DNA of 64,000 bases from Vreelandella lionensis. GTDB lineage: Bacteria; Pseudomonadota; Gammaproteobacteria; Pseudomonadales; Halomonadaceae. The position numbers were made by a program, and so were the translations under genes. Shown in pieces: positions 24,123-34,010 of the stretch. The DNA lies in contig NZ_MWVI01000061.1 of NCBI RefSeq assembly GCF_002087295.1, positions 62,001-126,000 of the forward strand, in the 5' to 3' direction. How positions within the stretch are numbered: position 1 is the first letter of the stretch; each line of letters starts with the position of its first letter. A model generated the notes under the pieces. That model had not been told where the DNA came from. It ran no database searches and saw only the letters and a program-made list of their open reading frames with translations.

Positions 24123-26939
24123 TTAGTGGGGCTGCGGCACTGCTGCCCGCTCCAGTCGGCAGGCAGCGTACTTGAACTCGGGTATTTTACCATAGGGGTC
24201 CAGGGCCGGGTTGGTGAGCAGATTGGCGGCGGCCTCGGCATAGGCAAACGGCACAAACACCATCCCATCGGGGATTTTATCGTCCACTCGGGCGGTCAGC
24301 GTAATCGTTCCACGCCGCGTGGTTATGGTGAGCTTCTCGCCCGGTGCCACCCCCAGGCGGTTGAGTTCGCCCGGTGAGAGACTGGCAACCGCCTCTGGCT
24401 CTAGGGCGTCGAGCACCTGGGCACGCCGCGTCATGGAGCCCGTATGCCAATGCTCCAACTGGCGGCCGGTGGTCAGTACCGTGGGGTACGCGTCATCCAC
24501 CGGCTCGTCCGGCGGGAGCGGGCGCGTGGGGGCGAATTTAGCCAGCCCGCCAGCGCGCGGAAAGGCGTCGCTAAAGACCACGTCCTGGCCGGGGGCATCC
24601 TCGGCTGGGCAGGGGTATGTGACGGAGTTCTCCCGCGCTAGCCGCTCCCAGCTAATGTGATTGAACGAGTGCATGCCCTGCTGCATTTCGGCAAACACTT
24701 CTTGCGGGTGCTGATAGCGCCAGCCCAGCCCAAAGCGATTAGCGATCTCTTGGATGATCCACCAGTCCGGCTTAGCTTCTCCTGGCAGCGGTAAGGCCGC
24801 CCTGCCCAGCTGTACTTGGCGGTTAGTGTTGGTCACGGTGCCGTCTTTTTCGGGCCACGCTGAAGCAGGCAGAATCACGTCCGCGAACTGAGCGGTTTCG
24901 GTGATAAACAGATCCTGCACCACCAAATGCTCAAGCTTACCCAGCGCGGCGCGGGCGTGGGTAAGATCCGGGTCAGACATCGCTGTGTTTTCACCCAAAA
25001 TGTACATACCGCGCACCTCGCCTGCGTGAATCGCATTCATCACTTCCACCACCGTCAGCCCAGGCTCATCGCTCAGCGGCGTGTTCCATAGCTCTTCAAA
25101 CGCGGCACGCAGCTGGCTATCGCCCACAGGCTGGTAGTCCGGCAGCACCATGGGAATCAGCCCCGCATCCGAGGCACCCTGCACGTTATTTTGACCGCGC
25201 AGGGGGTGCAGGCCTGTGCCGGGGCGACCGGTGTGGCCGCAGGCCAGTGCCAACGAGATCAAACAGCGGGCATTGTCGGTGCCGTGGGTGTGCTGAGAAA
25301 TACCCATGCCCCAGAAAATCATCGCTTTCTCGGCGTTGGCGTAGCGGCGCGCCACCTCACGAATAGTGTCGGGGGCTACGCCGCACAGCGCGCTCATGGC
25401 GTCCGGTGTGCTGTGCGCCACGCTCTGCTTGAGCGCTTCAAAGCCTTCGGTGTGGGCGTCGATATAGGCTTGGTTATACAGGCCTTCCGCGATGATCACG
25501 TGGAGCAGCGCGTTGAACAGCGATACATCCGCCCCCGGTGTAAAGCGCACGCTCATGGTTGCGTAAGCATCCAACGCCTGCCCGCGAGGGTCGAGAATAA
25601 TGATCTCGGTGCCCTGCTTGGCTGCCTGCTTGAAGAATGTTGCCGCTACGGGGTGATTCACCGCCGGGTTGCAGCCGGTGAGAATCACCACATCGGCCTC
25701 CAGCGCCTGCATAAACGAAGCGGTCACCGCGCCTGAACCCAGGCACTCCATCAGCGCTGCGACAGAACTGGCATGGCAAAGCCGCGTGCAGTGGTCCACG
25801 TTATTGCTGCCAAAGCCGGTACGCACCAGCTTCTGAAATAGCCACGCCTCTTCGTTAGAGCACTTGGCGCTGCCAAAGCCCGCCAATGCTTTGGGGCCTT
25901 GCGCCTGCTTAATCGCCATTAGGCCGCCCGCCGCGATTTCCAGCGCTTCGTCCCAGCTGGCTTCGCGGAAGTGGCTAAATGGATTGGCAGGGTCAAAGGT
26001 AGAGTCGAGCGTCTTAGGAATACCCGGTAAGCGTATCAGCGGCTTGGTCAGGCGTGTCGGGTGGCTCCGTAATCAAACCCAAACCGGCCTTTCACGCACA
26101 GGCGGTTCTGGTTAGCGGGGCCGTTGCGTCCTTCCACATAGGCCAGGGCATCGTCGTTAATATGGTACGTCAGCTGGCAGCCCACCCCGCCGGAGGGGCA
26201 CACGGAATCCACCTGTCGCTGGCTTTGAGAATCGCCCTGACCTGCGGCATTGACCACGGTGGCGGGCATCAATGCGCCGGTGGGGCATGCTTGCACGCAC
26301 TCGCCGCAGCCCACGCAGGTGCTCTGGCCCATCGGGTCGGCAAAATCAAATACCACGGTGGCGGCGGCGCCCCGCTGCGCCATGCCGATGACATCGTTAC
26401 TCTGCACCTCGCGGCAGGCGCGCACGCACAGGTTGCAGGTAATGCAGGCGTCCAAGTCGACGTGCATCGCCGGGTGGCTGGTATCTGGCTGGCTCACCGT
26501 TGGCGCAGCCGCTGCATGGTTGACGGCTGCTTTACGGCGTGGCGGCAGCCACGACTTAACCGCCGCTTCGTCGACCGCCCACTGGTCGGCTACTTCCCAG
26601 AAGTGGCTGGAGCGGTCAGGGCTTTGGGCGCGGCTGGGCTGGTCGGCCATCAGCAGTTTCCAATACCGTTTCACGCGCTTGTGTGGCACGGGGCGAGTGG
26701 GCGCTGCGCACCACCATGCCGGGTTTGGCCTCGCGGATACAGCTTGCTGCCAGCACGCGCTCGCCTTCCACTTCCACCATACAGGCCCGGCAGTTGCCAT
26801 CGGCGCGGTAGCCGGGGGCATCTTTGAAACAGAGGTGGGGAATGGTCTCTCCAGCGCGCTTGGCCACCTGCCAAAGGGATTCTCCGGGGTAGGCAGTGAC
26901 TTCTTGATCATCCAAGACAATAGTGAACGAAGCGGTCAT
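24123..26939 (-). CDS. Formate dehydrogenase alpha subunit, Mo/W-bis-MGD (two frameshifts)
   Basis: Catalytic subunit of an NAD-linked formate dehydrogenase, about 938 residues when corrected. In order: an N-terminal plant-type [2Fe-2S] domain (C in [18 protein letters not shown] and AASC), two 4Fe-4S motifs ([11 protein letters not shown] and [11 protein letters not shown]), the Moco-proximal cluster (CPSGGVGCQ ... CVKGR), and the molybdopterin domains. The active-site motif is VDHCTRLCH, with Cys where FdhF has selenocysteine. An extra A in AAA (26657-26659) and a lost base in GG (26067-26068) break the frame. Correction joins TVLE to LLMADQPS and FDYG to [15 protein letters not shown]. It overlaps the beta gene by ATGA. 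A maturation gene fdhD is not present. Confidence 0.88.
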
Positions 26940-28672
26940 GGTGCACTCCCTTCAGCGGCATCGCTGACGATAATCTGCTGCTGGGCAAGCGCAGGGCGGA
27001 AATCCTTGAGTAGCCCTAACACAGGGTTCGGTGCCGCCTGCCCCAGGCCGCAAATCGAGGCGTCCTGCATCACCTGGGCCAGTCGAGTGAGCGCCTGCAC
27101 ATCCCATGTGGGTTGCTCTAGCAAACTGAGCATTCTCTCGGTGCCTACCCGGCAAGGCGTACACTGCCCGCAGGATTCATCGGCAAAAAAAGCCAGCAGA
27201 TTGGTGGCCACCGCCTGAAGGTTATCCTGATCAGACAGCACGATAATCGCCGCTGACCCAATAAAACTGCCGTGTGCCTGCAGCGTGTCGAAATCCAGCG
27301 GCACATCGGCTTTGCTGGCGGGCAGAATGCCACCCGAGGCGCCGCCGGGCAGGTAAGCGGCCAGCGAATGCCCTTCCGACATGCCGCCCGCATACTCCTC
27401 TATCAACTCGCGCAGCGTAATGCCTGCTGGCGCTAAGTACACGCCGGGCTTGCTCACTCGCCCAGAGACAGAAAAACTGCGCAGGCCTCGTCGACCGTTG
27501 CGCCCATGCCCAGCAAACCATTCCGCCCCTTTGTGCCAAATGGCAGGAATCCAGTAGACGGTTTCAACGTTATTGACCAGCGTGGGGCGGCCAAACAGCC
27601 CCTGTTGGGCTACGTAAGGCGGGCGGTGGCGCGGCTTGCCGGGCTTGCCTTCCAGGGATTCAATGAGCGCCGACTCCTCGCCACAGATATAAGCCCCCGC
27701 ACCCCGGCGCATGATGATAAATCCAGGCGCCACTAATCCAGCCTGCTCAAGCTCTGCAATCGCTTCATGAAGCACGCGGTGTAGGCCGGGGTACTCATCG
27801 CGCAAATAGATATAAAGCGCCTCGGCCTCTATCGCCCAGGCGCTGACCAGCGCGCCCTCAAGAAATTGATGCGGCGCACGCTCTAAATAGTAGCGGTCTT
27901 TAAACGTCCCCGGTTCGCCCTCATCAGCGTTAATCACGCAGTAGCGCGGCCCGGCGGCTTGGCGCACGGCCTGCCACTTTTTAAACGTAGGGAAGCCCGC
28001 GCCTCCCAAGCCTCGCAGGCCCGACGCTTCAAGCGCCTGCAGCACCTCATCAATGCTGATCTTACCGCTGCGCACATGGGCCAGTAACTGATAACCACCT
28101 GCCTGCTGATAGGCGTCAAGCCGCTGCCACAAAATCGCTTCAGGATGAAAGTGGCCGGTATCCACCACGGCTTCGACGCCTTCTGCGGTGGCATACAGCA
28201 CATGGTAATGGCCCACTTCTGCCACCGGCGCGGTATCGCAGCGGCCCATGCAGGGCGCACGGATCACCCGTACACAGTCAGGATCGACGCGGGCTTCCAA
28301 CGCTTTGTGTAGCGCACTGGCCCCCGCTAATTGGCAGGAAAGAGAATCACAGACGCGAATTGTGGTATCCGGCGGGGGCGCTTGGTGGTCGTGCACCACA
28401 TCGAAATGGGCATAGAACGTCGCCGTCTCGTACACCGCTGCCATGGGCAGGTTCATATAGGCTGCCAGGGCGCGCAGTTCCACAAGCGATAAGTGGCCGT
28501 GGGCATCCTGAATGGCGTGTAGATGCTCTATCAACAGGTCGCGACGCTTCAGGCTGGGCGTCCGGCGCTCATCGCCTAACAGGTCACGCAGCGCCGCCAG
28601 TGCGACAGGCGCTACATCACGCCCTTTAGGGTACCCGCGGCGGCGAGAGGACATACCATTTTGAGAGGTCAT
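26936..28672 (-). CDS. Formate dehydrogenase beta subunit, NuoE-NuoF fusion
   Basis: A 578-residue diaphorase subunit that passes electrons from formate to NAD+. Residues about 20-165 are a NuoE-like thioredoxin-fold [2Fe-2S] domain (CDSLSCQLAG ... APCMGRCDTAP). The rest is NuoF-like, with the FMN/NADH region RGLGGAGFPTFKKW, NADEGEPGTFKDR, the GAGAYICGEESALIESLEG loop, and the 4Fe-4S motif CGQCTPCRVGTERM with a later Cys in SICGLGQ. Such fused beta subunits paired with an alpha subunit occur in the FDH1-type enzyme of Methylobacterium extorquens, with the same gene order. An alternative Met start is at 28654. It is intact. Confidence 0.87.
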   Translation of the reverse strand: MTSQNGMSSRRRGYPKGRDVAPVALAALRDLLGDERRTPSLKRRDLLIEHLHAIQDAHGHLSLVELRALAAYMNLPMAAVYETATFYAHFDVVHDHQAPPPDTTIRVCDSLSCQLAGASALHKALEARVDPDCVRVIRAPCMGRCDTAPVAEVGHYHVLYATAEGVEAVVDTGHFHPEAILWQRLDAYQQAGGYQLLAHVRSGKISIDEVLQALEASGLRGLGGAGFPTFKKWQAVRQAAGPRYCVINADEGEPGTFKDRYYLERAPHQFLEGALVSAWAIEAEALYIYLRDEYPGLHRVLHEAIAELEQAGLVAPGFIIMRRGAGAYICGEESALIESLEGKPGKPRHRPPYVAQQGLFGRPTLVNNVETVYWIPAIWHKGAEWFAGHGRNGRRGLRSFSVSGRVSKPGVYLAPAGITLRELIEEYAGGMSEGHSLAAYLPGGASGGILPASKADVPLDFDTLQAHGSFIGSAAIIVLSDQDNLQAVATNLLAFFADESCGQCTPCRVGTERMLSLLEQPTWDVQALTRLAQVMQDASICGLGQAAPNPVLGLLKDFRPALAQQQIIVSDAAEGSAP

Positions 28673-28868
28673 GACACGCTATCCAGAAAGCTGTTCAAAA
28701 GAGTGATTTAAAAAAAGCTACGCTTGTCAAAAGAAGACTAGGCTTAGGGCTAGGCGAACATAGATAGTAGCTATTTTGTCCACCATGTCGTTATTAAGCG
28801 GCATTTTTTTAAAGCATAGAGGTTAACAGGCGTGGGTGAAACCACTTCGTTTGCAGGAGTTGGCACTA

Positions 28869-28890
28869 CGCTTTGCTCTAAAGCAAAGCG
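28869..28890. promoter_or_regulatory. Perfect inverted repeat upstream of the metal-binding protein gene
   Basis: CGCTTTGCT and AGCAAAGCG are a perfect 9-bp inverted repeat with a 4-base centre, 74 bases before the ATG of the ABC binding-protein gene. It could be an operator for a metalloregulator or a leader hairpin. It does not match the Fur or Zur boxes I know. No U tract follows, so a terminator is unlikely. Confidence 0.35.
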
Positions 28891-28963
28891 CGGCAATGGC
28901 TCTAGCAACAAAGCAGGACACTCTTTATGATTTGCCGTCATTTTAATAGGTTAGGAGCGTGGT

Positions 28964-29882
28964 ATGGACAAGCGGGCACCCTGGATAATCACGCTCTTAT
29001 TAGTGGCGACATTCATCACCCCCCAGGCATTCGCGGCCACTTCGATTAAAGTGATAGCGTCGTTTTCGGTCATCGAAGATTTAGTCAAGCGTGTGGCAGG
29101 CGATGATATCAGCATCACGACGATTGTACCGGTGGGCGATGATGTTCACCGCTGGGAGCTGACGCCCCCTAACGTACTTGCAGTGGAAGAGGCCGATATT
29201 GTGTTTTACAACGGCCACGGGCTAGAGCCATGGATCCGTCATGTAGAAGCGATGGCCAACGACACGCTAACGCTAATGGCTCTGGCCGAAAGCGCCAACT
29301 ATGCGCCGCTGACGATTCCAGTGGGTCAGCATAAAGGCAATCCGGACCCCCATATGTGGATGGACCCAAAAGGGGCTGCCGCTTATATCGAGGGAAATCA
29401 CTCACACCCTAAGCGTACGCTATCCCGACAAAGCAGCCGCTTTTCAGGCTCGAGCGGTGCAAGCCAGGGAGGCGCTTGCCCTACTCGACCAGCAGATAAA
29501 AGAGCGCCTGGAGGGGATTCCGCAAACCAATCGTATACTCACTACCAGTGAAGCGGCTTTTGGCTATTTTGCCCACGCTTACGGCTTTGAGTATGCCGCG
29601 ATTTGGGGCCTAGGCAGCGAGACACTGGGCAGCGCCCAGGCTATGGAAATCATGAGCAAACGCTTAACCGACAAACGTCCGCCCGCGCTGTTTTATGAAA
29701 GCACGACGCCCTATATCCATATGGATGCCCTAGCGCGAGAGGCTGGCCTTACGCTAGCAGGCCCGCTCTATGTGGATACGCTGAGTGATACCGATGGCCC
29801 CGCCTACAACTACCCGGCGATGCTGCGCCACAATGCCGAGCTGTTGCATGAAGCGCTGGGAGGTGCCAGGGCCGAGGAGTAG
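28964..29882 (+). CDS. Periplasmic metal-binding ABC transporter protein, ZnuA/MntC family (frameshifted)
   Basis: Substrate-binding protein of the cluster 9 (TroA-like) family for Mn, Fe or Zn uptake. It has a signal peptide (cleavage near AFAAT), the first ligand region VPVGDDVHRWELTPPN, the typical DPHMWMDP, and the YES/TP segment near the C-terminus. It lacks the His-rich loop of ZnuA and has TSEAAFGYFAHAYGF, closer to Mn/Fe-binding members. An extra A in GGGAAATC (29395-29397) breaks the frame at YIEG; correction gives GITHTLSVRYPDKAAAF and about 305 residues. AGGAG precedes the ATG. No permease or ATPase gene is adjacent: gph follows convergently after 3 bases. Confidence 0.8.
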
Positions 29883-29885
29883 GCG

Positions 29886-30554
29886 CTAGCTAACCAGCTC
29901 GCGAAGCGATGCCACTATCAGATCCGGGTGGCTCTGCTCGATGGGGTCGCCGTGGTTATAGCCATATGGCAGTGCCCCCGTCGAAAAGCCCGCCGCCTTA
30001 CCCGCCGCGATATCATGGCGAGAGTCCCCCACCATCACGCTCGCCGAGGGGGCAATATCCAGCGTATGGGCAACATGCAGAAGCGGCAACGGGCTGGGTT
30101 TTTTCTCAGCCAGCGAGTCGCCGCCCACGGTAGACGTGAACAGCGCCAGCACACCAAAGTGGCTTAAAATAGGCGCAATGAACCGCTCGGGTTTATTGGT
30201 AATCAAGGCCAGCACAAAACCCGCCTCATGCAGCGCATGAAGCGCCTCAAAGGCACCCGGGTAGAGTTTGGTTAATGCATTGGGTGCGGCCCCGTAGTGG
30301 CGCATAAACGCTTCATAGGCGTTTTGTTGCAGCATCGCCTCAGGTGCGACGTTCAGCGCCCACGTCAGGGCTCGCTCTACCAGTACCTGCGCGCCGTTGC
30401 CCACCCAATCGCGCACCTGATCTTCACTCGGCTGCGCCAGCCCAACTTCTTGCAGCGCCCGCTGCACGCCAACGGCCAAATCGGGCACTGAGTCAATTAA
30501 CGTGCCGTCTAAATCAAAGGCGATTAACCGCTTTCCTTGCAAAATGGTATGCAC
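29886..30554 (-). CDS. gph: Phosphoglycolate phosphatase
   Basis: A HAD-superfamily phosphatase that removes 2-phosphoglycolate, a product of DNA end repair. Motif I IAFDLDGTLIDSVPDL, motif II LITNKPE, the lysine region GGDSLAEKKPSPLPLL, and motif IV MVGDSRHDIAAGKAAG are all present, with the helical cap between I and II. I start at the GTG at 30554 because GAGG lies just upstream; a GTG at 30566 would add four residues without a ribosome site. rpe, a frequent gph neighbour, lies 1.5 kb away beyond ndh. Confidence 0.9.
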   Translation of the reverse strand: MHTILQGKRLIAFDLDGTLIDSVPDLAVGVQRALQEVGLAQPSEDQVRDWVGNGAQVLVERALTWALNVAPEAMLQQNAYEAFMRHYGAAPNALTKLYPGAFEALHALHEAGFVLALITNKPERFIAPILSHFGVLALFTSTVGGDSLAEKKPSPLPLLHVAHTLDIAPSASVMVGDSRHDIAAGKAAGFSTGALPYGYNHGDPIEQSHPDLIVASLRELVS

Positions 30555-30688
30555 GCGTGGCCTCACTTATGTGTTTCGGCTGCTAGTTAGCAATAATGTC
30601 GATTAATTTGATCATCTTACCTACTTAGCCCTTCGTCATACACTGCAGAAGGTTCTATGCTGTGGCTATATTTGCCAAGGAGAGAGTA

Positions 30689-32032
30689 ATGGCCATTCCC
30701 CGAATTGTGATTGTGGGCGGCGGCGCGGGCGGGCTAGCCCTAGCCACCCGTCTTGGACATACGCTAGGTAAAAAAAAGCGCGCTGAGATTGTCCTGCTTG
30801 ACCGCAACGCCACCCACGTATGGAAGCCGCTGCTGCATGAGCTGGCCACCGGGGTGCTGAACTCCAGCATGGATGAAGTGGATTATCGCGGGCACTCCTC
30901 GGCCCACTACTACCGCTATCAGCGCGGCTCGCTCAACGGTCTGGATCGGGAACAGAAGGTCATTCACCTGGCGCCCATTGAAGACGAAGATGGCGTGGAG
31001 GTGCTGCCCGCCCGCCAGCTCACTTACGACTATTTAGTGCTGTCACTTGGCAGTATCTCGAATGACTTTGGTACCAAGGGGGTCGCAGAGCACTGCCACT
31101 TTATTGACTCCCCACAGCAGGCCAAAGCCTTCCAGCGGGATATGATTAATACCTTCCTGCGCTATACCGACCCCAATTTGCGCCAGAATACCCAGCTCAC
31201 CATTGGGATTGTGGGTGGCGGTGCACCAGGGGTGGAGCTTTCGGCGTAATTGTTAGACGCCTCGCGCCTGCTCAATGCCTATGGCGTCACGGCGGTGGAT
31301 CACCAAACGATCAGTGTGCATTTGATTGAAGCGGCACCGCGCCTGCTCCCCGGCTTGTCTGAACGCATCAGCCAGACCGCTCAGCAGGAGTTGGAGAGCA
31401 TGGGGGTGACCGTGCATGTGGGCACGGCGGTTCAAGAAGCCCAGGAGTACCAGCTGGTGACAGGCGACGGAGAGGTGATTGAAACCGATCTCAACGTATG
31501 GGCCGCAGGCATTAAAGCGCCGCCGTTTCTCACCGAACTGGGCTTAAGCACCAACAAGCGCAACCAGATTAACGTCAAACAGACGCTGCAGAGCGTAGAC
31601 GACCCCTATATTTTTGCGATGGGCGACTGCGCTTGCTGCCCCCAGGGCAGTGATGCCACAGTGCCGCCTCGCGCTCAGGCCGCCCACCAGCAGGCGAAGT
31701 TACTCGCCAAAAACCTGGAGCATTGCCTGGATAAAAAGCCTCTACGCGACTTTCAATATCGCGATCACGGCTCGCTTGTATCCCTCGCCCGTTACGACGC
31801 GGTAGGCAACCTCATGCGCAGCTCCGCCTCTCGCGGCTTGTTTTTGGAGGGCTGGCTGGCGCGGCAAGCCTATGCATCGCTCTACCGCATGCATCAGCTC
31901 TCTATTCACGGCGCACCAAAACCCGGGCTTGCATGGCTGGTGGATAAACTTGAACCGCTACCTCAAGCCACGTATGAAACTGCACTAAAGACATGCAAAG
32001 GGCGGGATCAGCCCGCCCCTCTTGTGTCTTAG
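30689..32032 (+). CDS. ndh: Type II NADH dehydrogenase (in-frame TAA)
   Basis: A peripheral-membrane, non-proton-pumping NADH:quinone oxidoreductase, 447 codons against 434 in E. coli Ndh. The FAD Rossmann motif IVIVGGGAGGLALATRLG opens the protein, followed by LLHELATGVLN, the NADH Rossmann motif IGIVGGGAPGVELSAE, and GDCACCPQ with a family-typical C-terminal FAD contact. A TAA at 31247-31249 stands where the family has Glu (VELSA-E-LLDASRLL), and the same frame continues to the normal end. The change is G to T in GAA, or paired indels. The ATG at 30689 has AAGGAG upstream. A GC-rich hairpin (32000-32018) lies within the last codons and may help termination. Confidence 0.87.
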
Positions 32033-32045
32033 CGCGCCTTCCGTA

Positions 32046-32745
32046 TCAGCGAACCTTAGCCAGCTCCGCGCGCATCTGCTGAATTACGCTGTCGTAGCCG
32101 TGGGGGTCGCTTGCCTGGTGGGCGTTAAAGATCGCTGAACCCGCTACAAAGGTGTCGGCACCGGCGGCGGCGATCTCGGCAATGTTGTCGACTTTCACGC
32201 CACCATCAATCTCCAAGCGAATGGGCAAGCCCGAAGCGTCAATACGCGCCCGTGCCTCACGCAGCTTGTTCAGCGTGACCGGGGATAAACGACTGGCCGC
32301 CAAAGCCGGGGTTGACGCTCACCAGCAGCGCCATATCGACCTTGTCCATTACGTAATCAAGATACGAAAGCGGCGTGGCCGGGTTAAACACCAGCCCCGC
32401 TTTACAACCACCATCACGAATCAGCTGCAGCGAACGATCAATATGCTCAGAGGCTTCGGGGTGGAAAGTGATGTAGCTGGCACCCGCCTCAATAAAATCG
32501 CTAATCATGCGATCCACCGGCTTCACCATCAGGTGCACATCGATGGGTGCCGTTACGCCATGGTCGCGCAGCGCCTTACATACCATCGGCCCAATAGTCA
32601 GGTTCGGCACGTAATGATTATCCATGACGTCGAAATGAACCACATCGGCGCCGGCCGCTAGCACGTTGTCTACCTCCTCGCCCAGCCGCGCAAAGTTAGC
32701 GGAGAGTATCGAAGGGGCAATCAAAAAATCCTGTGCAGCGCGCAT
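32046..32745 (-). CDS. rpe: Ribulose-phosphate 3-epimerase (frameshifted)
   Basis: Rpe interconverts ribulose 5-phosphate and xylulose 5-phosphate in the pentose phosphate pathway. TIM-barrel landmarks are visible: [14 protein letters not shown], the metal-binding [36 protein letters not shown] and [11 protein letters not shown]. An extra C in the CCCC run (gggg at 32281-32284, plus strand) breaks the frame at SFIP; correction gives [17 protein letters not shown] and about 232 residues. The ATG at 32745 ([12 protein letters not shown]) has GAGGA upstream and is preferred to the longer upstream frame. Confidence 0.93.
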
Positions 32746-32848
32746 GAAGGGGTCCTCAGGTAATAAAAATAAAGGGGCCATCTTACCAGAGCCACACACG
32801 AAGCCCTATTACACGTGACGGTCATGCAGCACGCTTGCCGTCAATGCA

Positions 32849-32905
32849 TATCCTTAAACAGATATTTCCAAATAGAATATAAAACACAATTGGAATTCCA
32901 CAATC
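32849..32905 (+). promoter_or_regulatory. AT-rich leader of the sulfate importer operon, possible CysB-binding region
   Basis: A markedly AT-rich stretch with ATTTCC, AATATAAAA and the short inverted repeat GGAATTCC lies 60-115 bases before the sulfate-binding protein gene. CysB sites are long, AT-rich and poorly conserved, so the assignment rests mainly on position and on cysB being in this window. Confidence 0.25.
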
Positions 32906-32963
32906 CTAGGTTTAACCTTAACGGCATCGCGACTAAATCGCCCCCAGAATTAAGGAGTCTGCA

Positions 32964-34001
32964 ATGACGCTATCCTCTGCATTCCGTACTGGCCTTCCCC
33001 GTACCCTACTGGCCGTTGCCGTTGGCACCGCCGTTTCTGGCATGACCTTCTCCAGCGCCGCCGTCGCTCAGGAGCGCGAGCTACTGAACTCCTCCTATGA
33101 CAGCGCCCGCGAGCTGTTCGCCGCGATTAACCCGGAGTTCCAGGCGTGGTGGGAAGAGGAGCATGGCGAAGAGATCGCTATCAGCCAGTCCCACGGTGGC
33201 TCCTCTGCCCAGGCGCGCGCCATTATGCAGGGCCTGCGTGCGGACGTAGTGACGTTTAACCAAGTCACCGACGTTCAAGTACTAGCCGATGCAGGCTTGG
33301 TGGCTGAGGATTGGCAGGATGCGTTTGAGAACAACGCTTCGCCCTACTACTCCACCACCGCTTTCCTGGTGCGCAAAGGCAACCCGAAAGGCATCGAAAG
33401 CTGGGATGACCTCGTTAAAGAAGACGTGCAGATGGTCTTCCCGAACCCGAAAACCTCCGGTAACGGCCGCTACACGTACCTGGCTGCCTGGGGCTTCGCC
33501 GAGAATGAATTCGATGGAGATGAAGAGAAGATCCAAGACTTCATGCGCACCTTCCTGCGCAACGTAGCGGTATTCGACCCCGGCGGTCGCGGTGCCACAC
33601 CCAGCTTTATCGAGCGCGGCATTGGCGGCGTACTGATCAGCTTTGAGTTTGAAGTGAATACCATCCGCAGCGAATACGGCAGCGAGGACTACGAAGGAAT
33701 CGTCCCCCCGGTGAGCATTCTGGCGGAATTCCCGGTCGCGGTGGTGGGTGAAAACGCCGAACGTAACGGCAACAGCGACTTAGCCCAAAGCTACTTAGAG
33801 TACCTCTATACCGAAGACGCCCAGCGTCAGCTGGCAGGCTTTAACTACCGTGTCCATAACGTCACTGCGGTAGAAGAGTTTGCCGACCAGTTCCCCGATA
33901 CCGAACTGTTTGAAGTCGAAAACGTGTTCGGCAGCTGGGAAGAAGCGATGGAGAACCACTTCGAAGGCGGTGCTCTGCTTGATCAACTGCAACGTCGTTA
34001 A
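32964..34001 (+). CDS. sbp: Sulfate/thiosulfate-binding periplasmic protein
   Basis: Substrate-binding protein of the CysTWA importer, 345 residues with a signal peptide ending near AAVAQ. It shows the Sbp/CysP hallmarks LLNSSYDSARELFAAINPEF, ISQSHGGSSAQARAI (sulfate-contacting serines), DVVTFNQVTDV, and FPNPKTSGNGRYTYLAAWG. AAGGAG precedes the ATG. It begins the sbp-cysT-cysW-cysA operon with 9 bases to cysT. Whether it prefers sulfate (Sbp) or thiosulfate (CysP) cannot be settled by motif alone. It is intact. Confidence 0.9.
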   Translation: MTLSSAFRTGLPRTLLAVAVGTAVSGMTFSSAAVAQERELLNSSYDSARELFAAINPEFQAWWEEEHGEEIAISQSHGGSSAQARAIMQGLRADVVTFNQVTDVQVLADAGLVAEDWQDAFENNASPYYSTTAFLVRKGNPKGIESWDDLVKEDVQMVFPNPKTSGNGRYTYLAAWGFAENEFDGDEEKIQDFMRTFLRNVAVFDPGGRGATPSFIERGIGGVLISFEFEVNTIRSEYGSEDYEGIVPPVSILAEFPVAVVGENAERNGNSDLAQSYLEYLYTEDAQRQLAGFNYRVHNVTAVEEFADQFPDTELFEVENVFGSWEEAMENHFEGGALLDQLQRR

Positions 34002-34010
34002 CGGAACCCC

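Noticed and set aside
25191..26827. Long plus-strand open frames opposite the formate dehydrogenase genes
   Set aside because: They are antisense shadows in GC-rich coding sequence; the minus strand carries all cluster and cofactor motifs.
24123..26939. Selenocysteine in formate dehydrogenase alpha
   Set aside because: The active-site position is a normal Cys codon (VDHCTRLCH), not TGA.
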